Shown here: piece by piece, positions 17,488 to 26,270 of the stretch
Position numbering within the stretch: the first letter of the stretch is position 1
Layout of the letters: the number at the start of each line of letters is the position of its first letter
Assembly: GCF_024112395.2 (NCBI RefSeq)
Contig: NZ_CP078013.2
Span: 4,650,001-4,714,000 of the forward strand
Length of the DNA stretch: 64,000 nucleotides
Source: Pseudomonas pergaminensis
Lineage (GTDB): Bacteria; Pseudomonadota; Gammaproteobacteria; Pseudomonadales; Pseudomonadaceae
Direction of reading: 5' to 3'
The notes under the pieces: generated by a model
Told to the model about the DNA's origin: nothing
Databases searched by the model: none
What the model saw: the letters and a program-made list of their open reading frames with translations, nothing else
Translations under genes and position numbers: made by a program

Positions 17488-19002
17488 CTACTTCTTGCGT
17501 TTCTTATCGTGCTTGTCGGTCTTGGCGAACGCCTCTTCCAACGCCAGGTTGATGGTGCGCAACACCTTCACCCGTGCCCAGCGCTTGTCATTGGCTTCCA
17601 CCAACGTCCAGGGCGCGACTTCGGTGCTGGTGCGGTCGACCATGTCGCCCACGGCCGCGCGGTAGTCGTCCCATTTGTCGCGGTTGCGCCAGTCGTCTTC
17701 AGTGATCTTGAAGCGCTTGAACGGAATCTCTTCGCGCGCCTGGAAGCGCTCCAACTGGGTCTGCTTGTCGATGGCCAGCCAGAACTTGACCACAATCACC
17801 CCCGCGTCGCGCAGTTGCTCTTCAAAGTCATTGATCTCGCCATAGGCGCGCATCCAGTCCGCCGTGGTGCAGAAACCCTCGATACGCTCCACCAGCACGC
17901 GGCCATACCAGGAGCGATCAAACACGGTGAACTTGCCCCGCGCCGGGATTTTCTGCCAGAACCGCCACAAGTACGGCTGGGCGCGCTCGTCCTCGGTGGG
18001 CGCGGCAATCGGCACGATATGGTACTGACGCGGGTCAAGCGCCGCCGCCACGCGCCGGATAGCCCCGCCCTTGCCCGCCGCATCATTACCTTCAAACACA
18101 GTGACCAGGGCGTGCTTGCGCATGCGTTTGTCACGCATCAGGCCGGAGAACCGCGCCTGTTCGGTGATCAGTTGTTCCTCGTAATCGTCCTTGTCCAGGC
18201 GCAGCGTCATGTCGAGGCTGTTAAGCAGGCTCATCTGGTCGACGGCGGTGGGCAGCGGCGCCGGGTTCATGCCACTGGCCTTGCCTTTGGGCAACTTCAA
18301 GGCGTTCTGCAAGCCTTCGAGCAGGATCTTGCCCACGGTCAGGCTGCGGTAGTTGCTGTCGACGCCTTCGATCACATGCCACGGCGCATAGTCGCGGCTG
18401 GTACGGCGCAGGACGCGCTCGCCGAAATGCACGAACTTGTCGTAGGTCTCGGACTGCTGCCAGTCCAGCGGGCTGATGCGCCAGCTGTGCAGCGGGTCAT
18501 CGGCCAGGGCCTTGAGCCGCGCCTTCATCTGTTTCTTGGACAGGTGGAACCAGAATTTGAAGATCAGCGCGCCTTCGTCGCAGAGCATTTTTTCCAGGCG
18601 TTCGGCGCCGGCAATGGCCTGGTCGAGCCGTGCGTCCTTGATCTGCCCATGCACGCGGCCTTGCAGCATCTGGCTGTACCAGTTGCCGAAAAAGATGCCC
18701 ATGCGCCCTTTGGCCGGCAGTTGCCGCCAGTAGCGCCAGGCCGGTGGCCGTGCCAGCTCTTCGTCGGTCTGCTGGTCGAAGGTGCGCACTTCAATCAGGC
18801 GCGGGTCCATCCATTCATTCAACAGCTTGACGGTCTCGCCCTTGCCGGCGCCCTCAATGCCGTTGATCAGGATGATCACCGGGAAGCGCTTTTGCTGCTG
18901 CAGTTCGTATTGCACTTCCAGCAAGGCTTCGCGCAGGGCGGGCACCTCGGCCTCAAAAGTGTCTTTGTCGATGGCGTGACCGATTTCGGCGGATTCGAAC
19001 AT
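17488..19002 (-). CDS. pap: Polyphosphate:AMP phosphotransferase (two PPK2 domains)
   Basis: A 504-residue protein made of two fused PPK2 domains. It uses polyphosphate to phosphorylate AMP to ADP (class II PPK2, as in P. aeruginosa PAP, about 496 residues). Each half has a P-loop: GIEGAGKGE at 48-56 and GNDAAGKGG at about 303-311; only the second half is thought to be catalytic in the family. The lid motifs with RSWYGRVLVERIEGF in the second half are intact. The frame is open upstream, but the ATG at 19002 has GGAG seven bases before it. Lysine-rich C-terminus. Divergent from mnmC. Confidence 0.9.
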   Translation of the reverse strand: MFESAEIGHAIDKDTFEAEVPALREALLEVQYELQQQKRFPVIILINGIEGAGKGETVKLLNEWMDPRLIEVRTFDQQTDEELARPPAWRYWRQLPAKGRMGIFFGNWYSQMLQGRVHGQIKDARLDQAIAGAERLEKMLCDEGALIFKFWFHLSKKQMKARLKALADDPLHSWRISPLDWQQSETYDKFVHFGERVLRRTSRDYAPWHVIEGVDSNYRSLTVGKILLEGLQNALKLPKGKASGMNPAPLPTAVDQMSLLNSLDMTLRLDKDDYEEQLITEQARFSGLMRDKRMRKHALVTVFEGNDAAGKGGAIRRVAAALDPRQYHIVPIAAPTEDERAQPYLWRFWQKIPARGKFTVFDRSWYGRVLVERIEGFCTTADWMRAYGEINDFEEQLRDAGVIVVKFWLAIDKQTQLERFQAREEIPFKRFKITEDDWRNRDKWDDYRAAVGDMVDRTSTEVAPWTLVEANDKRWARVKVLRTINLALEEAFAKTDKHDKKRKK

Positions 19003-19143
19003 GGGCAGCTCCGTTTCAAGATGGATCAAGACTAGCGGATTGGGCAACGCCATGCGGGAGGAAATTCCACCCGCGCTTGCCATGGATCAATTCAAAGCCT
19101 GTTGATCGGCTAGAATGGCGGCCTTGTATTAGCCGAGCCGCCC

Positions 19144-21132
19144 ATGAACCCCATCACCCACGCCCAACTCGACTGGGATGACCAAGGTCGCCCGCACTCG
19201 CGGGTGTTCGACGACGTGTACTTCTCCGACCAGTCGGGCCTTGAAGAAACCCGTTATGTGTTCCTTGAACAGAACCGTCTGCAAGCGCGTTTTGCTGCGC
19301 TGCCGGTGGGCGGGCGGTTGGTGATCGGCGAGACCGGGTTCGGCACCGGCTTGAATTTTCTGTGTACCTGGCAACTGTTCGAGCAACACGCCGTGGCAGG
19401 CGCGCGCCTGCATTTCGTCAGCGTGGAAAAGTACCCACTGAGCCACGCCGACCTGCAACGCGCCCTCAACCTCTGGCCCGAGCTCGCGCCCTTCGCCGCG
19501 CCTCTGCTGGCCCAGTACGTCGCCATTCATCAAGGCTTCCAGCGCCTGGTGCTGGATAACGGCCGCGTGACGTTGACCCTGCTGATCGGTGACGTCCTGG
19601 AGCAATTGCCGCAACTGGATGCACAGTTCGACGCCTGGTTCCTGGACGGCTTCGCCCCGGCGAAAAACCCCGAGATGTGGACCGCTGAACTGTTCGCCGA
19701 GTTGGCCAGGCTGTCAGCACCGGGTTGTACCATCAGCACCTTCACCAGCACTGGCTGGGTGCGTCGGCTGATCAACGCTGCCGGGTTCAAGATGAAGCGC
19801 ACGCCGGGGATTGGCCATAAGTGGGAGATCCTGCGCGGTGAGTTTCTCGGTTGGCCTTCCGATACACCAACGCCTGCACAACCCAAGCCGTGGTTCGCCC
19901 GCCCCCCTGCCCCTCAGGGTGAGCGCCAGGCATTGGTGATCGGCGGCGGCCTGGCCGGTTGCGCCACGGCGGCCAGCCTGGCGGCGCGGGGTTGGCAGGT
20001 GAGCCTGCTGGAACGCCATGCGGCCCTCGCCCAAGAGGCTTCCGGTAACCCGCAGGGGGTGCTGTACCTCAAGCTATCGGCCCATGGCACGGCGTTGTCG
20101 CAACTGATCGTCGCCGGGTTCGGCTACACCCGCCGCGTGCTCGAACACCTGCATCGCGGCGTGGACTGGGACGGTTGCGGCGTGCTGCAACTGGCCTTCG
20201 ACGCCAAGGAAGCGCAACGCCAGGCACAACTGGCCGACGCTTTCGCCCCGGACTTGCTGCACCTGCTCGACCGCGAACAGGCCCAGGCCCGCGCCGGCAT
20301 TGCGCTGGAGCACGGCGGGCTGTTTTTCCCAGAGGGCGGCTGGGTGCATCCACCGGCCCTGTGCGAATGGCAGGCGCACCGGCCTGGCGTCCGCGTACTC
20401 ACCCACCATGAGGTGCTCGATCTGCGCCGAGTCGACGGCCAGTGGCAGGCCTGGGATGGCGAGCAGCTGCTGGCCAGCGCCGCCGTGGTGGTGCTGGCCG
20501 GTGCGGCCGAGGTCAAGCGCTTTGCCGCCAGTGCCGAGTTGCCCCTCAAGCGCATTCGCGGGCAGATCACCCGTTTGCCACACACGACCGAGAGCCAAGC
20601 CCTCGCCACCGTGGTGTGCGCCGAAGGTTATGTGGCCCCGCCGCGCCTGGGCGAGCACACCCTGGGCGCCAGCTTTGACTTCACCAACGAAGACCTCACC
20701 CCCACGGCCGCCGAACACGCCGACAACCTGGGCCTGCTCAACGAAATCTCCACGGACTTGGCTCGACGCCTGCACGCCGACACCCTGGACCCTGCGACCC
20801 TACAAGGCCGCGCGGCGTTCCGCTGCACCAGCCAGGACTACCTGCCGATTGTCGGGCCACTGGCTGACAGCCCGGCGTTCACCGAGGCCTACGCGTCGCT
20901 GCGCAAGGATGCCCGCAGCGTGCCAAACATCGACTGCCCCTGGCTCGATGGCCTGTATATCAACAGCGGCCACGGTTCACGGGGGCTGATCACCGCACCG
21001 CTGTGCGGCGAACTGCTGGCGGCCTGGCTGGACGATGAACCCTTGCCGGTACCGCGCAGCGTGGCCGAGGCTTGCCACCCCAATCGGTTTGCCGTGCGCG
21101 GGCTGATCCGCAGCAACGCCGCAAAGCCCTAG
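19144..21132 (+). CDS. mnmC: Bifunctional tRNA mnm5s2U34 biosynthesis protein MnmC
   Basis: A 662-residue fusion enzyme that finishes the mnm5s2U34 wobble modification. The N-terminal methyltransferase domain (about 1-240) has an SAM-binding GETGFGTG beginning near residue 62. The C-terminal FAD oxidase domain (about 260-650) has the dinucleotide motif GGGLAGCATAAS near 266 and ends with a conserved SGHGSRGLITAPL segment. The oxidase removes the carboxymethyl group and the methyltransferase then adds the methyl. The length equals that of full fusions. Its TAG stop shares CTAG with the stop of the convergent giant gene. Confidence 0.93.
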   Translation: MNPITHAQLDWDDQGRPHSRVFDDVYFSDQSGLEETRYVFLEQNRLQARFAALPVGGRLVIGETGFGTGLNFLCTWQLFEQHAVAGARLHFVSVEKYPLSHADLQRALNLWPELAPFAAPLLAQYVAIHQGFQRLVLDNGRVTLTLLIGDVLEQLPQLDAQFDAWFLDGFAPAKNPEMWTAELFAELARLSAPGCTISTFTSTGWVRRLINAAGFKMKRTPGIGHKWEILRGEFLGWPSDTPTPAQPKPWFARPPAPQGERQALVIGGGLAGCATAASLAARGWQVSLLERHAALAQEASGNPQGVLYLKLSAHGTALSQLIVAGFGYTRRVLEHLHRGVDWDGCGVLQLAFDAKEAQRQAQLADAFAPDLLHLLDREQAQARAGIALEHGGLFFPEGGWVHPPALCEWQAHRPGVRVLTHHEVLDLRRVDGQWQAWDGEQLLASAAVVVLAGAAEVKRFAASAELPLKRIRGQITRLPHTTESQALATVVCAEGYVAPPRLGEHTLGASFDFTNEDLTPTAAEHADNLGLLNEISTDLARRLHADTLDPATLQGRAAFRCTSQDYLPIVGPLADSPAFTEAYASLRKDARSVPNIDCPWLDGLYINSGHGSRGLITAPLCGELLAAWLDDEPLPVPRSVAEACHPNRFAVRGLIRSNAAKP

Positions 21133-24100
21133 GGCATGACACACCCGCCCAGGTCGCCGTGTTTCAAGGCTTCCTGGGTCAGGCGCTCAAGCTCATCCCG
21201 TTCGGCCTTCACCTGTTCCTGGAGTATCGTGTTCATCTGCTCGCGATAGCTGGCGTCGTCCAGCGTCAGGCTTTGGTCGAAGACTGCCTCCAGGCGTAGG
21301 TCCAATGGCTCGTTCAGCGCCTCGAACCGCGCTGCGTGAGTGTGCTTGAGGTACTGGGTCCAAAACGGCAAATCCACCAGATACCGCAACAAGCGCGGCG
21401 ACAGCTCGGCGGACTTGACCACATCCTCTGCGTCATCGAGGTCTTTCGCGGTCACCCCGCCCAAGCGCGAAAAGCGCATATGGGTGGGCTGCCCGGGCAG
21501 GTGAAAGCGGTCCACCAGGCCGGTCCGATATGCCAGGCTGACCTCCAGCGGGTCAGCGGCGGGATGTTCCAGGCAATGGTTGTATGCCAGGCGCTCCAAC
21601 TGATCGATACGGAACAGCCCTCTGGCCAGCTTCAACAAGGGTTCGGCCGTCAGTTGTCCACTGGCGACCAGACGGGCTGCTGCGCGTACTTCGACCAATA
21701 CTTCCAGGTTGCTGAAACTGACGGCCGCAGCGTCGTCGCAGTTGAGCGGCGTGGCGGCACGCTCGAAAATTTCTTCGCGCAGCTGGGTGTCCTGGCTGGC
21801 AGCATCGAGTACCCGCCAGACTCGCCGGTCCATGTCCTCACGCACGTGCTCGGTGTCGGCCGTGCCGCCCAGCTCGGCCAACAGCGTGAACAAGCCGTCA
21901 CCGCCCGGCTCATCCTTGAGCCCGGTCCAGATCTGGTGTTTCTCGCTAAACCCTGCCACACGCTCATCGGCCAGCCACAGGTCACGCGCCTTCTGCTCAG
22001 TCAAGCGGGCAAGATCATCCTCCAGGTACCCCATGCCCACGCCATGCACGTTGCGGTATTCACGGAGCAATTGTTGGCTGCGCGCATCCAACGGGTTATG
22101 CCGCAGGTTGACGATCCGCGCATAACTGCGCGGTGCCTGGAACAACCACTCGGGCAATACACTGATATCGTTCCCGCGCAGGTCGAGATTCTCCAGGTAC
22201 GGCAGGCGCGACACGCCTTTGGGGAATTCCTTGAGTCGGCAATTGCGCAACATCAATTCGCGCAGCATGAACATCCTGCTGACATCCGGGGGGTCCACCA
22301 ACGGGTTGTTGCTCAGGTTCAACACCCGCAGGCTGCGCAGCCCCGCCAGCGTGTTGCGCGAATACTCATCGAGCAACACGGCATTATTGGCCAGGCACAG
22401 GTATTCCAACTCCGGCATCAGCGCCAGCGCCTGCGGGATGCGGCTGACACGATTATCCGCCAGGTTGAGGGACATCAGGTTTTTGAAATGCTTGAGAAAA
22501 TAGGCCGCAGTATCGGTCAGCGCCATTTGGCCCAGGGACAGCAGCCGCACTTGCTCGAAGCTGACCTGCGTCGGCAGCGTCGGCAAGGGATCATGCAGCA
22601 TGCTGTCCAGTGACAGCGCCGGCACGCTGCGGCGTTGGTGGTCGAACCGCTGGGTCATGCCTTTCCAGCCATGCTCTATGGCCTTGGCGACCTGATAGCG
22701 GCTCAATCGGTAATCCCAGCGCGATATGACGCTGGGATCATGTGCGGAGCGGTCGCTGCGCCAGATTTCCAAGGCATTGTGCAACGCTACGAATTGCCGT
22801 TCCAGGGCCTCCACCGCCTTCGCACGGCTCAGGTGATCCGCGCCGGCGGACTGGACAATGCCCGCCAATTGCGTGTCATCCGTCAACGGGTAGAGTTTTC
22901 TCATCTTGCGCAACAAATTGGGCACCAAGGACGGCAATGCCGGGGGCGCGCCCTGTATGCACGGGACAGGTTCAGGCTCGGCGGGCACCCATTCGGCTTG
23001 CAGGTAGGCTGCCACGCGCGCCCGTCGATCCTGGGTCTGCAAGCGGATACGCGTGAGCAGTCGCTGGGGTACGCCATTGCCTTGCAGGTTCAGGGCTGCA
23101 CGGTGGCGATTCGGCACTGAATCCACCAGCGCCTGATAAAAACCCAGTGCCCCGTCCGCCCGTTCGGCCAAGGGTCTGTTCGCCTGATCAAACGCCTGGA
23201 AACCCTCGGCAGTCTGCACCAGCGTGTGCCGCACACTGGCCGTCGGCTCCCCGACCTCGGCCACGACCTCGCCGTCCACTGCCTGCTGGCGAAGTTGCAG
23301 AAACAGCTCGCGGGGCCAGCCTGGCAAATCCTGCATCACCCTCAGGGCGAGGCGTCGGGTCATGGCCTGCGCCTGCTCGGGCAAGTACAAACCGGTCACC
23401 GCCTGATCCTGTTGCGTCAGGGCCGCCGCCTCGCGCGCACGTTCGGCAAGCGCCAGCGGAACACGGCCCTGTTTGTGCAGGTACAGGCGCTGGGCATAGG
23501 GCGCGTCGGTCAGCACCTCCCAGGCCCGGCGGTTAGAGAGCTGCGGGAAGGCTTTTTTGAGCAGCAGCAGTTCGCCCTGCGTATACCCTTCATGTGCCTG
23601 GTACAGCTGTTGCGTCAGCACTTGTTGTTGAGTCTTGAGTGTTACCAGCAAGCGGCGTCTCAGCAGCGCAGGCGCCTCGTCCAACGGAGCCTTTTCGCCC
23701 AACAGGGCGCTGCGCTCATCCTCGCTGAGCGCCTGCAACACCGTCTGCATCACCTGCCCGTCCTTGAGCTGGCGCTGGGTGAGGTGAACGCTTAAATCTT
23801 TATAATCGAAGGGGCGGACATCGGGGTAGCGTTCCAGCAGCTGGTCCTGCTCATCCAGCAGCTCGATAAACCTTCCCCTCGGCCAGCCTGGCATCAATGG
23901 AATCGCCAGCATCTGTGTGAGCGACGTATCGGCGGACGGCACCTCGCCGCGCTTCAGTTGGCCCATCAGGTCAGCCACCTTTTGATGCTGTTTGAAGCGC
24001 ATCACGCAGTCCTGGAAGCGCTGTGGCAAAGGTTCGTGTTCGAGGGCCAGGCGACGCACCCGAGGGATGTTCAGGTCGGTGACATGGGCCATCGCCTCGG

Positions 24101-25961
24101 TGGCCTCCGGGCTCCACTCATCGAGGCTGGGGTCGAGGCGGGTCAAGTTGTAGCGCAGGTCATTCCACTGCTCAGGCTGCTCAAAGACATGCTGCCAGCC
24201 ACCGCGATAGTTATGGTTCAACGGCGGGCGGTAGGCATGTGGACGCAACGGATGGTTGATCCGCCATTTGCCAATGCCCGGGTCGTAGCTGATCGCATAG
24301 GTTGCACCATCGAGCTTGACCCAGGACTGCCCTTTCGACTGGACCACACCTTTGCTGTCGGCGACCCAAGGCAGTGCTTCGGGAAGCGCCTGGCTGTAGG
24401 GCGCCAGGCGCGGTCGCCACAGGCCCGGGCGGTGGTCGGTGCGCGTGACGGCCTCGACATTGCTGAAAAAATCCGCCGACGACACCCGGGCCTTCAAGGT
24501 GCCCACCACCCGCCCACCCACTGCAAACGCGGCCATGGCGGCCAGGCTCTCGCCAATATTGGCCAGGTGATGCAGGGCCTCGACCTTGTCACCATGGGAC
24601 CAGTCTTCGACGCCATCGAACACCTCGCCCAACAGTTGCCCGACGGCCACGCCCATCATCAACTGGCCGAGTACCGGCACGACTAAAGCAGCCACATTAA
24701 GTACATCCAGCCCGGTCTCCAGATAACCCAGCCAGCGGGCCTCATCGGCGTCCTTATCGACCAGCACCGTAGGGGGTGCCAAGGCCAGGGCATCACGCTG
24801 TACCTTGCCCACATAGGCATTGAAATAAAACCCTGAAAACCCGCTGTTGACCGGCAAGGGCTCCAGCGAGCCCAGGCTTTTGTCCTGCTCGAAACGCTTA
24901 AAAAAATCCAGCCGCACGAACTCATCCAGGTAGCCTGCGAAAAAGCTGCGGTAGGACACCACTTGCAACTTCAAGCGCAAGTACAACTTGAAGTCCTCAA
25001 GCCGTTCGTACTCGTACCACGGCCTGACCGGCTCGTTGGGCATATACACCAGGAAAGACCCGGCCCCCAACTTGCCGGGGTCATCATCGGAGACCACCAA
25101 TACGCTCCACAGGCAAGCGTCATGCAGGTTCAGGCCTTGCCAGCGCAGTGGCTTTTCCAAGGGTGCGAGGTATTCCAGTTCACTGGCGGGGCGGTCAGCC
25201 TTGATCAACCTGAGCAGCCGCTCGGCCGTTGCGGCGCTGACGTGCTCCTTGGCGCAGGCGATGTGCAGGTCGATCTGCATGTCCAGGCACTTGGACTGGC
25301 CAATCGTCACGGCCGCCGGGTTGTAACTCAAGCCCATCGGCGGCGGCGCTTCGGACGGATGGGGCAAGTTGAACACCTCACGCAGGTGGCGCTGGTAGGC
25401 TTCACCCAGGTCCAACTCCCGACAATGGCTCATGAATTGCTGCCCGGTGATACCCGCGAGCACCTGCTGCGTCTTGCCGGAGCGTACCCGTGCCAACGGC
25501 GGCCTTTTATCATCGCGCGCCTGGGCCGCATCGAAATTCTGCATGGCTGCCTTGATCAGGCTGTGCTTTTCCCATCGAATCGCTTCAATCAAAGGACCGC
25601 TCAGTGGCGGCGCGGGGGCTGAAATCGTGCGCTTGGGTAGCTCCAGTTGGTCATGTTCGACATCAATATTCTCCACACCCTTGCTCAGCAGGAACGTATG
25701 CAAGCGCTCCGTGCAGAACTGGTGCAACGGCTGCACGCGCTCCAATAGCTGTTCGAGCTGACGACGTGGCTGTTCACTGTCGGCATGGGCTTTTTCCAGG
25801 GCTGCCAGGGTTGCGGGTTCGGCTTCAACCAGCCAGGCAGGCAGGGTGTGGCGCAGTACCTGGGCTTTAGCCAGGTCACCGGTCACGTCCAACAGGACTG
25901 CCAGCAGTTCATCGTCCGTTACTGAGTCGGTGACCGCACTCAAATCGCGTTTTTCCGTCAT
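21129..25961 (-). CDS. Giant toxin-like protein with leucine-rich repeats and NEL-type E3 ubiquitin ligase domain
   Basis: A 1610-residue protein. N-terminal part (about 60-500) resembles the dermonecrotic-toxin-type region (DUF6543) of large Pseudomonas proteins, with SFLVYMPNEP and WYEYERLEDFKLYL near its centre and a hydrophobic helical stretch at about 410-490. A long helical middle follows. Leucine-rich repeats occupy about 1135-1290 (LMSLNLADNRVSRIP, LRVLNLSNNPL, LENLDLRGNDISVLP). The last 300 residues match the novel E3 ligase (NEL) fold of IpaH/SspH effectors; the catalytic C-x-D motif is CDD at 1408-1410. In the known effectors this cysteine transfers ubiquitin in a host cell. No signal peptide and no secretion genes are nearby. 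An AGGGA precedes the ATG. Target and secretion route are unknown. Confidence 0.82.
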   Translation of the reverse strand: MTEKRDLSAVTDSVTDDELLAVLLDVTGDLAKAQVLRHTLPAWLVEAEPATLAALEKAHADSEQPRRQLEQLLERVQPLHQFCTERLHTFLLSKGVENIDVEHDQLELPKRTISAPAPPLSGPLIEAIRWEKHSLIKAAMQNFDAAQARDDKRPPLARVRSGKTQQVLAGITGQQFMSHCRELDLGEAYQRHLREVFNLPHPSEAPPPMGLSYNPAAVTIGQSKCLDMQIDLHIACAKEHVSAATAERLLRLIKADRPASELEYLAPLEKPLRWQGLNLHDACLWSVLVVSDDDPGKLGAGSFLVYMPNEPVRPWYEYERLEDFKLYLRLKLQVVSYRSFFAGYLDEFVRLDFFKRFEQDKSLGSLEPLPVNSGFSGFYFNAYVGKVQRDALALAPPTVLVDKDADEARWLGYLETGLDVLNVAALVVPVLGQLMMGVAVGQLLGEVFDGVEDWSHGDKVEALHHLANIGESLAAMAAFAVGGRVVGTLKARVSSADFFSNVEAVTRTDHRPGLWRPRLAPYSQALPEALPWVADSKGVVQSKGQSWVKLDGATYAISYDPGIGKWRINHPLRPHAYRPPLNHNYRGGWQHVFEQPEQWNDLRYNLTRLDPSLDEWSPEATEAMAHVTDLNIPRVRRLALEHEPLPQRFQDCVMRFKQHQKVADLMGQLKRGEVPSADTSLTQMLAIPLMPGWPRGRFIELLDEQDQLLERYPDVRPFDYKDLSVHLTQRQLKDGQVMQTVLQALSEDERSALLGEKAPLDEAPALLRRRLLVTLKTQQQVLTQQLYQAHEGYTQGELLLLKKAFPQLSNRRAWEVLTDAPYAQRLYLHKQGRVPLALAERAREAAALTQQDQAVTGLYLPEQAQAMTRRLALRVMQDLPGWPRELFLQLRQQAVDGEVVAEVGEPTASVRHTLVQTAEGFQAFDQANRPLAERADGALGFYQALVDSVPNRHRAALNLQGNGVPQRLLTRIRLQTQDRRARVAAYLQAEWVPAEPEPVPCIQGAPPALPSLVPNLLRKMRKLYPLTDDTQLAGIVQSAGADHLSRAKAVEALERQFVALHNALEIWRSDRSAHDPSVISRWDYRLSRYQVAKAIEHGWKGMTQRFDHQRRSVPALSLDSMLHDPLPTLPTQVSFEQVRLLSLGQMALTDTAAYFLKHFKNLMSLNLADNRVSRIPQALALMPELEYLCLANNAVLLDEYSRNTLAGLRSLRVLNLSNNPLVDPPDVSRMFMLRELMLRNCRLKEFPKGVSRLPYLENLDLRGNDISVLPEWLFQAPRSYARIVNLRHNPLDARSQQLLREYRNVHGVGMGYLEDDLARLTEQKARDLWLADERVAGFSEKHQIWTGLKDEPGGDGLFTLLAELGGTADTEHVREDMDRRVWRVLDAASQDTQLREEIFERAATPLNCDDAAAVSFSNLEVLVEVRAAARLVASGQLTAEPLLKLARGLFRIDQLERLAYNHCLEHPAADPLEVSLAYRTGLVDRFHLPGQPTHMRFSRLGGVTAKDLDDAEDVVKSAELSPRLLRYLVDLPFWTQYLKHTHAARFEALNEPLDLRLEAVFDQSLTLDDASYREQMNTILQEQVKAERDELERLTQEALKHGDLGGCVMP

Positions 25962-26270
25962 GGATGGGCATCCCTGTCACGCTGCAAAAGAATCACCCAC
26001 CCTAAAGGCGTGCCGGTTGAAAACGCATTCGAATAACGAGACGGTCAGCCGTCGGATCGGCCGCTTTTTTGTATGCAACCTGGCGTTATGTAACGCCCTT
26101 TGCGCCCAGCCCGCGCGGCGTCTGGGGGCTCATATGAGGCGCTAAGGCCATGTGCCTTATAACGTATTGTTCTAAAACTCCCACTGTAGCCCCGTGTCAG
26201 TTTCTGGGTACGCGCCCTCAGGGCGTATTGAGTGTTTCCCCTCCCCAACGGAAAAACCGGTAAGGAATTT
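25962..26270. other. Divergent intergenic region, giant toxin-like gene / NAGGN operon
   Basis: These 309 bases must hold promoters in both directions. A small hairpin (GACGG-TCAG-CCGTC, 26040-26053) is followed by a six-T run at 26065. I could not place a convincing -35/-10 pair, and no small gene is visible. Confidence 0.4.

Noticed and set aside
16690..19035. 781-residue plus-strand ORF
   Set aside because: It is antisense to the thiolase and polyphosphate:AMP phosphotransferase genes and has the composition expected of a shadow frame in high-G+C DNA.
21129..25961. Insecticidal Tc-toxin or RTX toxin
   Set aside because: There are no RTX glycine repeats, no RHS repeats and no TcA/B/C architecture; LRR plus NEL fits better.
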